Part shown: in pieces, positions 1-6,325 of the stretch
How positions within the stretch are numbered: position 1 is the stretch's first letter
Layout: each line of letters starts with the position of its first letter
NCBI GenBank assembly: GCA_020832725.1
Contig: JAFIEC010000147.1
Coordinates: 1-7,180, forward strand
Length of the DNA: 7,180 bases
Source: Paracoccaceae bacterium
GTDB taxonomy: Bacteria > Pseudomonadota > Alphaproteobacteria > Rhodobacterales > Rhodobacteraceae
Direction of reading: 5' to 3'
Position numbers and translations under genes: made by a program
Notes under the pieces: model-generated
The model's database searches: none
Told to the model about the DNA's origin: nothing
Seen by the model: the letters and a program-made list of their open reading frames with translations, nothing else

Positions 1-943
1 CATCGGTGTAGCCCTGGAAATTGCGGCGCAGCTGGCCCGGGCGCGCCGCCACTTCCAGCCCGGCGCCCGCGCGGGCGAAGTGGTCGATGCCGATTTCGGC
101 GTAATCGGCCCACATGAACAGCCTGCGCGCCGTGTCGAACAGCCCCAGCCGGGAACGGGGATCAGGCAGCGCCTCGCCGGGAATCATCGCCTGGCGACGG
201 GCCATCCACGGCACATGGGCATAGCCGTAGAGTGCGACCCTGTCGGGGGCCAGTTCGATCAGCTTCTGGGTGCTGGCGGTGATGCGGCGAACATCCTGAT
301 GCGGCAGCCCGTAGAGGATATCGGCATTCAGCGACCGGATGCCACGGGCCCGCAACTCGGTCACCACGTCGCGTGTGACTTCGAAGCTCTGGATCCGGCC
401 AATCACCTTCTGGATGTCGGGGTCGAAATCCTGCACCCCGATGCTGGCACGGGTCATGCCCGCGCTCACCAGGGCATCGAGGCGGGGCGCGTCGATCTCG
501 TTGGGGTCGATTTCCACCGAGAACTCGGCACCCGGCGCAAGCGCAAAGGCCTCGAACAGCGCGCCCGACAATTCCTGCAGCATCCCTGCATCGAGAATCG
601 TCGGCGTTCCGCCGCCCCAGTGCAGCCGGGAGAGCCGCACGTTCCGCGGCAAGGTGCGGCGAAGCATCGCGATCTCGGTCTTCAGGGTCGCGAGATAGGC
701 CCGCAGGGGGGCCTCGGCGCTGGTGCCCTGGGTGCGGCAGGCACAGAACCAGCACAGGCGCCTGCAGAAGGGCACATGCACATAGAGCGAGATCTCGGCA
801 TGGTCGGGCACTTCGGAAAGCCAGCCGCGCAGGGGCCCGTCGCCGAAATCGCCGGTGAAGTGGTTGGCCGCCGGATACGATGTGTACCGGGGCACCTTGG
901 CGTCGAACAGGCCAGCCTGGCCGAGTTGTTTTTCGTGTTTCAT
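1..943 (-). CDS. hemN: Oxygen-independent coproporphyrinogen III oxidase, N-terminal part (cut by window edge)
   Basis: Radical-SAM enzyme of haem biosynthesis that decarboxylates coproporphyrinogen III to protoporphyrinogen IX without oxygen; cytoplasmic. The first 314 codons are in the window and no stop is reached, so the gene continues past the left edge (family members are about 450 residues). Reading the reverse strand from ATG at 943, the protein starts MKHEKQLGQAGLFDAKVPRY followed by TSYP, typical of HemN. The radical-SAM cluster motif is YVHVPFC(60)RRLC(64)WFC(67)AC(69), with the usual extra Cys two residues on. A GGGTPT motif lies at residues 110-115, with SIGVQDF and LYGLPHQ signatures further on. 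The ATG is chosen because homology begins within a few codons of it; no good Shine-Dalgarno precedes it. The gene is divergent from fnrL and shares a 61-bp gap with a perfect FNR box, so anaerobic control is expected. In Rhodobacter the gene at this place is also called hemZ. Confidence 0.95.
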   Translation of the reverse strand, partial: MKHEKQLGQAGLFDAKVPRYTSYPAANHFTGDFGDGPLRGWLSEVPDHAEISLYVHVPFCRRLCWFCACRTQGTSAEAPLRAYLATLKTEIAMLRRTLPRNVRLSRLHWGGGTPTILDAGMLQELSGALFEAFALAPGAEFSVEIDPNEIDAPRLDALVSAGMTRASIGVQDFDPDIQKVIGRIQSFEVTRDVVTELRARGIRSLNADILYGLPHQDVRRITASTQKLIELAPDRVALYGYAHVPWMARRQAMIPGEALPDPRSRLGLFDTARRLFMWADYAEIGIDHFARAGAGLEVAARPGQLRRNFQGYTD

Positions 944-951
944 TCGTCTAC

Positions 952-970
952 CGTCAGTGTAAAGCTGACG
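952..970. promoter_or_regulatory. Inverted repeat in the hemN-fnrL gap
   Basis: CGTCAG (952-957) and CTGACG (965-970) form a perfect 6-bp inverted repeat around a 7-nt AT-rich spacer. It lies between the hemN start codon and the FNR box. It could be an operator for a second regulator or part of a promoter, but I do not recognise a specific consensus, and a 6-bp repeat can occur by chance. Confidence 0.3.
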
Positions 971-977
971 TTATGCC

Positions 978-991
978 TTGATCCTGATCAA
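978..991. promoter_or_regulatory. FNR box between hemN and fnrL
   Basis: TTGATCCTGATCAA is a perfect match to the FNR consensus TTGAT-N4-ATCAA. The centre, at 984.5, lies 41.5 bp upstream of the hemN start codon and about 20 bp upstream of the fnrL ATG. The distance to hemN equals the class II activator spacing if transcription starts at or next to the hemN ATG. For fnrL the site is too close to the start codon for class II activation and suits autorepression better. FnrL made from the adjacent gene is the obvious ligand (inference). Confidence 0.88.
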
Positions 992-1004
992 CCCCGGTTA
1001 TTTG

Positions 1005-1748
1005 ATGCCACAGAACTCTTCGCGCCTGCAGACCGAATGCGGCGATTGTCCGATCCGTCATCGTGCTGTCTGTTCCCGTTGCGAACCCGACGAACTTTCA
1101 TTTCTCGAAAGCATCAAGTCCTACAAGACCTTTGCTGCCGGTGAGGCCATCACCTGGGCGGGAGAGGAGTTGCGATTCGTGGGCTCGGTCGTGTCGGGCG
1201 TGGCCTCTGTCAGCCACACCATGGAGGACGGCCGCCGCCAGATGGTGGGTCTGCTGCTGCCCTCGGATTTCGTGGGCCGCCCCGGCCGCCGCACCACGCC
1301 CTATGACGTGGTGGCCGCGACCGAAGTGCTCCTGTGCCGGTTCGACAGGACAGCGTTCGAGAATCTGCTGACGAAATCGCCTGCCCTGTCGAATCGTCTG
1401 CTCGAGATGATGCTGGACGAACTCGATGCGGCGCGGGAGTGGATGCTGCTTCTCGGCCGCAAGACGGCCCGCGAGAAGATCTCCAGCCTGCTGGCGATCT
1501 TTGCGCGGCGCGACGCGAACCTGCGCAAGTCCCGCGCAACCGGCAAGCTGCTGTTCGACCTGCCCCTGACGCGAGAGGAAATGGCGGATTACCTGGGCCT
1601 CACCCTCGAGACGGTGAGCCGCCAGATCTCGGCGCTCAAGCGCGACGGGGTCATCGTGCTCGACGGCAAGCGCAGCGTGACGGTTCCCGATTTCGCCCGC
1701 CTGCTTGACGAGACAGGCGACGATACCGATGGCGGCATCGTCGCCTGA
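1005..1748 (+). CDS. fnrL: FnrL, oxygen-sensing Crp/Fnr-family transcription regulator
   Basis: Cytoplasmic regulator of 247 residues that senses oxygen through an Fe-S cluster and controls genes for low-oxygen respiration and tetrapyrrole synthesis. The N-terminus has C12-x2-C15-x7-C23-x2-C26 around the PIRHRAVC signature, and a further Cys is at 111 in the cyclic-nucleotide-like domain, matching the position of the fourth cluster ligand in E. coli FNR (C122). The dimerisation helix is near residues 130-155. The C-terminal helix-turn-helix reads LTREEMADYLGLTLETVSRQ, with E202, S205 and R206 giving the E-x2-SR motif that reads TTGAT half-sites. The ATG at 1005 is preferred over an in-frame TTG at 978 because the TTG lies inside the FNR box and the 247-residue product matches the usual FnrL length (about 248). 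The ribosome binding site is weak. The gene converges on the stress-protein gene with a 31-bp gap. Confidence 0.95.
   Translation: MPQNSSRLQTECGDCPIRHRAVCSRCEPDELSFLESIKSYKTFAAGEAITWAGEELRFVGSVVSGVASVSHTMEDGRRQMVGLLLPSDFVGRPGRRTTPYDVVAATEVLLCRFDRTAFENLLTKSPALSNRLLEMMLDELDAAREWMLLLGRKTAREKISSLLAIFARRDANLRKSRATGKLLFDLPLTREEMADYLGLTLETVSRQISALKRDGVIVLDGKRSVTVPDFARLLDETGDDTDGGIVA
1714..1747. terminator. Possible bidirectional terminator hairpin between fnrL and the stress-protein gene
   Basis: CAGGCGACGAT (1714-1724) and ATCGTCGCCTG (1737-1747) form a perfect 11-bp inverted repeat around a 12-nt loop. It covers the last codons and most of the stop codon of fnrL and lies about 33 bp beyond the stop of the convergent stress-protein gene. 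No U-tract follows on either strand, so it is not a canonical intrinsic terminator. A hairpin that blocks read-through or 3'-end decay in both directions is the likeliest role (inference). Confidence 0.5.
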
Positions 1749-1779
1749 CACGCCTGCCGACTGCGCGAATCCGTACGAC

Positions 1780-2616
1780 TCAGTGCGCCATCAGCACGGG
1801 CACCTTGGCGTTCTCCAGGGTGTCGCGAGTCGCGCCGCCCAGGATCGACTGGCGGAAGCGGGAGTGTCCATAGGCTCCCATCACCATCAGGTCGGCTCCG
1901 GTATCGACCACATGACGCGCCATCGTGTCGGCAATGCCCGGACGGGTCTTGGCGAGGACGGACACCGACACCGAGACGCCGTGCCGCGCCAGCATCGCCG
2001 ACAGCTCCGAACCCGGGTCTGCCTCGTCCTCGGCCTGGCGGCCAGGGTCGACGATGACGATGTCCACCGCCTCGGCCTCGGTCAGCAAGGGCATCGCCGC
2101 GCGCACTGCGCGCAATGCCTCCTGGCTTTCGTTCCAGCCCACGACGATCCGGTTGGCCTCGAGACGCGATGTCCCGGGGGGCACCACCAGAAGCGAGGCA
2201 TCCCCCTCGAACAGCGCCGCCTCCAGAACCGCGGCGCCCTCCTCGGCATCGGGCCTGCCATAGGGGCGCGGCAGCACCGTGAGATCGGCAAAGCGTGCCG
2301 CCCGACCGACCACATACAGCAAGCCGCCGATCTGGGTCACGCTGGAGCGGCAGGACCAGGCGATATCCTCGGGCTCGAGGATGGCCCGCGCGCTTGCCTC
2401 GCGGGCCTCGGCCTCTGCCTGGGCAGCGGCAAGCCCCTCCTGAAGCAGGGCGGGGGCCGCCCCTGCATAATAGAACCCTGGCTGGACGCGATCGATACCA
2501 AGACACAGCACATCCAGATGACCGCTCGCCCGGCGCGTCATCTCGATTGCGAGGTCAATCGCAGAGCGGCTTTCCTCCTGCCCGTCCCAGACGGTGAAAA
2601 ACGATCTGTAGCGCAT
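1780..2616 (-). CDS. Tandem-domain universal stress protein (UspA family)
   Basis: A 278-residue cytoplasmic protein with two Usp domains. The first (about residues 1-150) begins MRYRSFFTVWDGQEESRSAI and lacks a clear nucleotide loop. The second (about 155-278) begins RIVVGWNESQEALRAV and ends with the family's motif MGAYGHSR..LGGATRDTL...PVLMAH. This is the G-x2-G-x9-G ATP-binding pattern (G247, G250, G260), with Gly instead of Ser/Thr after the last glycine. The start at 2616 is supported by a strong GGGAGG Shine-Dalgarno immediately upstream. A gene of this type sits at the same place in Rhodobacter capsulatus (orf277), where, as I recall, Usp proteins influence cbb3 oxidase production; a role here is inferred from position. 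It is transcribed away from ccoN and has its own FNR-type box and a plausible -10 element. The molecular function is unknown. Confidence 0.9.
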   Translation of the reverse strand: MRYRSFFTVWDGQEESRSAIDLAIEMTRRASGHLDVLCLGIDRVQPGFYYAGAAPALLQEGLAAAQAEAEAREASARAILEPEDIAWSCRSSVTQIGGLLYVVGRAARFADLTVLPRPYGRPDAEEGAAVLEAALFEGDASLLVVPPGTSRLEANRIVVGWNESQEALRAVRAAMPLLTEAEAVDIVIVDPGRQAEDEADPGSELSAMLARHGVSVSVSVLAKTRPGIADTMARHVVDTGADLMVMGAYGHSRFRQSILGGATRDTLENAKVPVLMAH

Positions 2617-2640
2617 ACTTCCCTCCCGATCTTTCGAGAA

Positions 2641-2646
2641 ACCCTA
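2641..2646 (-). promoter_or_regulatory. Putative -10 element of the stress-protein gene
   Basis: Read on the reverse strand, TAGGGT (2646 down to 2641) matches the TANNNT core of a -10 hexamer. It would start transcription near 2634-2635, giving a leader of about 18-19 nt that contains the GGGAGG ribosome site. The FNR-type palindrome at 2670-2683 would then be centred at about -41.5 to -42.5, the class II activator position. Both the spacing and the box support the call; it is untested. Confidence 0.5.
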
Positions 2647-2669
2647 GCGCTCCCCGAGGCTGCGCGACG

Positions 2670-2683
2670 TTGACGCAGGTCAA
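2670..2683. promoter_or_regulatory. FNR/FixK-type box serving the stress-protein gene
   Basis: TTGACGCAGGTCAA is a perfect palindrome TTGAC-N4-GTCAA. It differs from the FNR consensus only at the inner base pair of each half-site and matches the wider FNR/FixK pattern TTGA-N6-TCAA. Its centre, 2676.5, is about 60 bp upstream of the stress-protein ATG and at class II spacing from the putative -10. It lies 54 bp from the centre of the ccoN-side box in the same divergent gap. FnrL could bind it with lower affinity, or another Crp/Fnr-family factor could use it. Confidence 0.72.
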
Positions 2684-2721
2684 GCCTGATTGTCCAGCCC
2701 GTGCCTGCGACGGATCGGCTC

Positions 2722-2739
2722 CCTTGATTTGGATCAAGG
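2722..2739. promoter_or_regulatory. FNR box of the ccoNOQP operon
   Basis: TTGATTTGGATCAA (2724-2737) matches the FNR consensus perfectly, and the symmetry extends two more base pairs each side (CC...GG), giving an 18-bp palindrome. The centre is at 2730.5. Class II activation would place the transcription start at about 2772 and give a leader of about 51 nt before ccoN. The -10 region expected at 2760-2765 is a poor match to TANNNT, consistent with an activator-dependent promoter. FNR-family control of ccoNOQP is established in Rhodobacter and Paracoccus. Confidence 0.9.
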
Positions 2740-2760
2740 CCGATTGCCCGGCAGCCGTTC

Positions 2761-2784
2761 ATCTGTCGGATGTGAACAGATCCG
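2761..2784. promoter_or_regulatory. Overlapping inverted repeats around the expected ccoN transcription start
   Basis: ATCTGT (2761-2766) pairs with ACAGAT (2776-2781), and CGGAT (2767-2771) pairs with ATCCG (2780-2784), so two mutually exclusive short inverted repeats overlap. They surround the start site predicted from the FNR box (about 2772). They could form an operator over the start site or a small leader hairpin. No known consensus is recognised. Confidence 0.3.
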
Positions 2785-2822
2785 TGTGCACTGCGCGCGG
2801 ATGAACGAAGGGACATGTGGCG

Positions 2823-4421
2823 ATGGATTATGTGAAACTGGCCGTGCTGGCCGTTGTCACTGTGTTCGCGGCGATTGCCGCGAACTACGCGCGCGATGTT
2901 GCATATCTGGTCAATGCCCTGACCATCATGCTCGTTGCGGGTGGCTTGTTCGTGTGGGTGCTCAGGCACGTGGGCGACAAGCGGGAGCCTGCTCCGCAGA
3001 ACGAGTATTTCGACGGTGTCGTGCGCGCCGGCGTCATCGCCACGGTCTTCTGGGGTGTGGTGGGCTTTCTGGTCGGCACCTTCATCGCCTTCCAGCTGGC
3101 CTGGCCCCAGCTCAATTTCGACTGGGCGCAGCCGTATCTGAACTTCGGGCGACTGCGCCCGCTGCACACATCGGCGGTCATCTTCGCCTTTGGCGGCAAC
3201 GCGCTGATCGCCACGTCGTTCTATGTCGTGCAGCGCACCTCGGCGGCGCGCCTGTGGGGCGGCAACACGGCATGGTTCGTGTTCTGGGGTTATCAGCTGT
3301 TCATCGTGCTGGCCGCGTCGGGCTATCTGCTGGGAGCCACCCAGAGCAAGGAATACGCCGAGCCGGAATGGTATGTCGATATCTGGCTGACGATCGTCTG
3401 GCTGGCCTATCTCGCGGTCTTCCTCGGCACGCTGATGAAGCGCCGCGAGCCGCATATCTATGTGGCCAACTGGTTCTACCTGGCGTTCATCGTCACCGTG
3501 GCCATGCTGCATGTGGTCAACAACCTGTCCATCCCGGTGTCGATCTGGGGCTCCAAGTCGGTGCAGGTCTTTGCGGGCGTTCAGGATGCGATGGTGCAAT
3601 GGTGGTACGGCCACAACGCCGTGGGCTTTTTCCTGACCGCCGGGTTCCTGGGGATGATGTACTATTTCATCCCGAAACAGGCCGAGCGACCCGTCTACAG
3701 CTACAAGCTGTCGATCATCCACTTCTGGGCGCTGATCTTCCTGTACATCTGGGCCGGTCCGCACCACCTGCACTATACCGCGCTGCCCGACTGGGCGCAG
3801 ACGCTGGGCATGGTGTTCTCGATCATGCTCTGGATGCCCTCCTGGGGTGGCATGATCAACGGGCTGATGACCCTCTCGGGTGCCTGGGACAAGCTGCGCA
3901 CCGATCCGGTGATCCGGATGATGGTGGTTGCGGTCGGCTTCTACGGCATGGCCACGTTCGAGGGGCCGATGATGTCGATCAAGGCCGTCAACTCGCTGTC
4001 GCACTACACCGACTGGACGATCGGGCATGTGCATTCGGCCGCCCTTGGCTGGAACGGGATGATCACGTTCGGCGCGCTCTATTACCTGGTGCCCAAGCTT
4101 TGGAACCGCGAGCGGCTGTACAGCCTTGCTCTGGTGTCGTGGCACTTCTGGCTCGCCACGATCGGGATCGTGCTCTACGCCTCGTCGATGTGGGTGACCG
4201 GCATCATGGAAGGCCTGATGTGGCGTGAGGTGGATGCCCAGGGCTTCCTGGTCAACTCGTTCGCGCAGACCGTGGAGGCCAAGTTCCCGATGTATGTCGT
4301 GAGGGGGCTGGGCGGCGCGCTCTACCTGCTCGGCTCGGTCATCATGGCCTACAACCTGTGGAAAACCGTGAGCGGCGCAAAGGCGACAACGCGCGCGCCC
4401 GCCACGGTTCCGGCGGAATAA
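2823..4421 (+). CDS. ccoN: CcoN, catalytic subunit I of cbb3-type cytochrome c oxidase
   Basis: A 532-residue inner-membrane haem-copper oxidase subunit (C family) that reduces oxygen to water at high affinity and pumps protons. All expected ligands are visible: H115 (LRPLHTSAVIFAFGGN) and H404 for low-spin haem b; H402 (TIGHVHSAALGW) for haem b3; H264 (WWYGHNAVGFF), H314 and H315 (WAGPHHLHYT) for CuB; and Y308, the cross-linked tyrosine, six residues before H314. These are offset by a constant 57 residues from the Pseudomonas stutzeri numbering I know (H207, Y251, H257, H258, H345, H347), so the core is collinear with it. Many hydrophobic helices run the whole length, with an extra N-terminal one (about 5-22). 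ATG 2823 is preferred to in-frame GTG 2817 because the AAGGGA ribosome site ends about 10 nt before the ATG and too close to the GTG. First gene of the operon; the stop overlaps the ribosome site of ccoO. Confidence 0.98.
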   Translation: MDYVKLAVLAVVTVFAAIAANYARDVAYLVNALTIMLVAGGLFVWVLRHVGDKREPAPQNEYFDGVVRAGVIATVFWGVVGFLVGTFIAFQLAWPQLNFDWAQPYLNFGRLRPLHTSAVIFAFGGNALIATSFYVVQRTSAARLWGGNTAWFVFWGYQLFIVLAASGYLLGATQSKEYAEPEWYVDIWLTIVWLAYLAVFLGTLMKRREPHIYVANWFYLAFIVTVAMLHVVNNLSIPVSIWGSKSVQVFAGVQDAMVQWWYGHNAVGFFLTAGFLGMMYYFIPKQAERPVYSYKLSIIHFWALIFLYIWAGPHHLHYTALPDWAQTLGMVFSIMLWMPSWGGMINGLMTLSGAWDKLRTDPVIRMMVVAVGFYGMATFEGPMMSIKAVNSLSHYTDWTIGHVHSAALGWNGMITFGALYYLVPKLWNRERLYSLALVSWHFWLATIGIVLYASSMWVTGIMEGLMWREVDAQGFLVNSFAQTVEAKFPMYVVRGLGGALYLLGSVIMAYNLWKTVSGAKATTRAPATVPAE

Positions 4422-4433
4422 GGAGGGAAAGGC

Positions 4434-5159
4434 ATGAGTCTTCTCAAGCATCACGGCAAGATCGAGAGAAACGCCACCCTTCTGCTGGGCCTGAGCTTTG
4501 CAGTGGTCACGGTTAGCGGCATCGTGGAGATCGTGCCCCTGTTCTACCTCGAGAACACGATCGAGGAGGTGGAGGGGGTGCGGCCCTACAGCCCGCTGGA
4601 ACTGGCCGGGCGCGACATCTACATCCGGGAGGGGTGCTATGTCTGCCACAGCCAGATGATCCGCCCGCTGCGCGACGAGGTGGAGCGCTATGGCCATTAC
4701 AGCCTTGCGGCGGAGTCGATGTATGATCACCCCTTCCAGTGGGGATCCAAGCGCACCGGGCCCGATCTGGCGCGGATCGGCGGGCGCTATTCGGACGAAT
4801 GGCACGTGGCCCACATGATCGACCCGCAATCGGTCGTGCCGGAATCGGTGATGCCGCCCTACGGCTTCATGATGAATGTCCGGATCGACGGGCGCTACAT
4901 CGAGGATCTGATGCGGGTCCATCGGCTGGTCGGCGTCCCCTATACCGACGAGATGCTGGAAAACGCCCGGGCGGATTTCCTCGCCCAGGCCAATCCGGAT
5001 GCCGATCATTCCGGATTGCTCGAGCGCTATCCGGGGGCCCAGACCCGCAATTTCGACGGACAGCCGGAACTGACCGAGATGGACGCGATCATCGCCTACA
5101 TGCAGATGCTGGGCACGCTCGTGGACTTCTCTACCTTCATCCCCGACGCAAGCCGCTGA
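4434..5159 (+). CDS. ccoO: CcoO, membrane-anchored mono-haem cytochrome c subunit of cbb3 oxidase
   Basis: A 241-residue subunit II that passes electrons from CcoP to the CcoN haems on the periplasmic side. One N-terminal membrane helix (about residues 15-38) anchors the protein. The haem c site is C68-Y-V-C71-H72 within EGCYVCHSQMIRPLRDEVERY, a CcoO hallmark, and the likely axial methionine is M140 in PESVMPPY. The segments RTGPDLARIGGRYSDEWH and the C-terminal YMQMLGTLVDFS are also typical, and the length is normal. The gene starts 12 bp after the ccoN stop, preceded by a near-perfect AGGAGGG ribosome site at 4421-4427 that begins at the last base of the ccoN stop codon. Co-transcription with ccoN is therefore expected. 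Confidence 0.98.
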   Translation: MSLLKHHGKIERNATLLLGLSFAVVTVSGIVEIVPLFYLENTIEEVEGVRPYSPLELAGRDIYIREGCYVCHSQMIRPLRDEVERYGHYSLAAESMYDHPFQWGSKRTGPDLARIGGRYSDEWHVAHMIDPQSVVPESVMPPYGFMMNVRIDGRYIEDLMRVHRLVGVPYTDEMLENARADFLAQANPDADHSGLLERYPGAQTRNFDGQPELTEMDAIIAYMQMLGTLVDFSTFIPDASR

Positions 5160-5169
5160 GGAGGAACGC

Positions 5170-5391
5170 ATGGAACTCTATACCGCCTTGCGCCAGTTCG
5201 CCGATTCATGGGCTGTCGTTGCCTTCATGATCTTCCTCTTCGGCATGGTCCTGTTCCTGTTCCGACCGGGGAACCGCGAGATCCACCGCGACATAGCCAA
5301 TACCGTGTTCCGTAACGACGACCGCCCCGCTTCCGACTCCGGCAGGAGCACCGAAGAGGCCGGGGGCCGTACAGAAAGCGAGGCCCGTTGA
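5170..5391 (+). CDS. ccoQ: CcoQ, small membrane subunit of cbb3 oxidase
   Basis: A 73-residue protein with one membrane helix (about residues 14-32, WAVVAFMIFLFGMVLFLFRP) followed by a hydrophilic tail of about 40 residues rich in Asp, Glu, Arg and Ser. CcoQ is known to stabilise the assembled cbb3 complex or protect its core from oxygen, and it is not catalytic. Assignment rests on size, topology, the N-terminal MELYTALRQFADSWAVV pattern and the position between ccoO and ccoP. A clear AGGAGGAA ribosome site (5159-5166) precedes the ATG 10 bp after the ccoO stop. The C-terminal tail is low in complexity and probably variable. Confidence 0.93.
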   Translation: MELYTALRQFADSWAVVAFMIFLFGMVLFLFRPGNREIHRDIANTVFRNDDRPASDSGRSTEEAGGRTESEAR

Positions 5392-5392
5392 G

Positions 5393-6325
5393 ATGGCCGA
5401 CGACGAAAACAAACCCGCCCCCGAAGACAAGGTGCAGCCGCCGGAGCGGCAATATGCCGAGAACCGGGCCGAGCTGCGGCAGAAGCAGGCGGAGCCGCCC
5501 AAGACCGGCCATGTCTGGGACGGGATCGAGGAATACGACAACCCGATGCCACGCTGGTGGTTGTGGACCTTCTACATCACGATCATCTGGGCGCTGCTCT
5601 ACACGATCGCCTATCCGGCCTGGCCGCTGGTCCGGCAGGCGACCCCGGGCCTTCTGGGATATTCCTCGCGTGCGGATGTGGCTCAGGATATCGACTCGGT
5701 ACGGGCCCGGAACGCCCCGCTCGACACCCGCATCGCCTCGATGGAGCTGGACGAGGTCGTGCATGACCCCGAACTGTTCCGCTATGCGGTGGCGGGGGGC
5801 GCGGCCGTCTACCGCACCTTCTGCAGCCAGTGTCACGGCTCCGGCGCGCAGGGGGCGGTCGCCTTTCCCAGCCTGCTCAACGACGACTGGCTCTGGGGCG
5901 GCACGCTCGACGATATCTACTGGACCATCGCCCACGGTGTGCGCAACGAGAACGACCCCGATGCGCGCTGGTCGCAGATGCCGGCCTTCGGCGAAATCCT
6001 GGATCGCTCCGAGATCGACTCGGTCGCGCAATACGTCCTGGCACTGGCGGGCCGTCAACATGACGCCGCCATGGCCCGGTCGGGCGAAGAGCTGTATCTC
6101 GACAATTGCGCCGCGTGTCACGGCGACGACGGTCTGGGCGATCGCTTCCAGGGCGCACCGAACCTGACCAACGACATCTGGCAATATGGTGGCAGCCTGG
6201 CCACCATCACCGAAACCATCACCTACTCGCGCTTTGGTGTCATGCCCAGCTGGGCAGACCGTCTGACCGAGGCGCAGGTGCGGAAGGTCACGCTCTACGT
6301 CCACCAGCTGGGTGGCGGAGAGTAG
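5393..6325 (+). CDS. ccoP: CcoP, di-haem cytochrome c subunit of cbb3 oxidase
   Basis: A 310-residue subunit III that accepts electrons from soluble or membrane cytochrome c and hands them to CcoO. A charged cytoplasmic N-terminus leads into the family signature HVWDGIEEYDNPMPRWWLW (residues 40-58), and one membrane helix spans about 55-77. Two periplasmic cytochrome c domains follow: C144-SQ-C147-H148 and C239-AA-C242-H243. The probable axial methionines are M196 (WSQMPAFG) and M284 (FGVMPSW). Length and order are normal for CcoP. The ATG lies 1 nt after the ccoQ stop, with a GAGG ribosome site (5380-5383) inside the end of ccoQ, so translational coupling is likely. The last base of the TAG stop is also the first base of a long inverted repeat in the spacer beyond. 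Confidence 0.98.
   Translation: MADDENKPAPEDKVQPPERQYAENRAELRQKQAEPPKTGHVWDGIEEYDNPMPRWWLWTFYITIIWALLYTIAYPAWPLVRQATPGLLGYSSRADVAQDIDSVRARNAPLDTRIASMELDEVVHDPELFRYAVAGGAAVYRTFCSQCHGSGAQGAVAFPSLLNDDWLWGGTLDDIYWTIAHGVRNENDPDARWSQMPAFGEILDRSEIDSVAQYVLALAGRQHDAAMARSGEELYLDNCAACHGDDGLGDRFQGAPNLTNDIWQYGGSLATITETITYSRFGVMPSWADRLTEAQVRKVTLYVHQLGGGE

Noticed and set aside
978..1004. In-frame TTG at 978 as an earlier fnrL start
   Set aside because: The TTG is part of the FNR palindrome itself, has no ribosome site, and would add nine residues before the usual FnrL N-terminus.
80..1144. A 354-codon forward open frame over hemN
   Set aside because: Antisense to hemN, crosses the divergent promoter gap and runs into fnrL in another frame; composition is typical of a GC-rich shadow frame.
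2365..2382. Perfect 7-bp inverted repeat with 4-nt loop inside the stress-protein gene
   Set aside because: It encodes an ordinary Ile-Leu-Glu-Pro-Glu-Asp stretch in mid-gene; most simply a codon coincidence in GC-rich DNA, with no promoter or gene end nearby.
2817..2822. GTG at 2817 as the ccoN start
   Set aside because: The AAGGGA ribosome site ends only about four bases before it; the ATG at 2823 has normal spacing and a normal N-terminus.
2538..5171. An 877-codon open frame on the reverse strand across ccoN and ccoO
   Set aside because: It lies antisense to ccoN and ccoO, whose metal- and haem-binding motifs are complete. Its His/Arg/Gln-rich, low-complexity translation is what GC-biased codons produce on the opposite strand.
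5225..6304. A 359-codon reverse open frame over ccoQ and ccoP
   Set aside because: Fully antisense to ccoP, which has both CxxCH sites and normal length; no recognisable domain.
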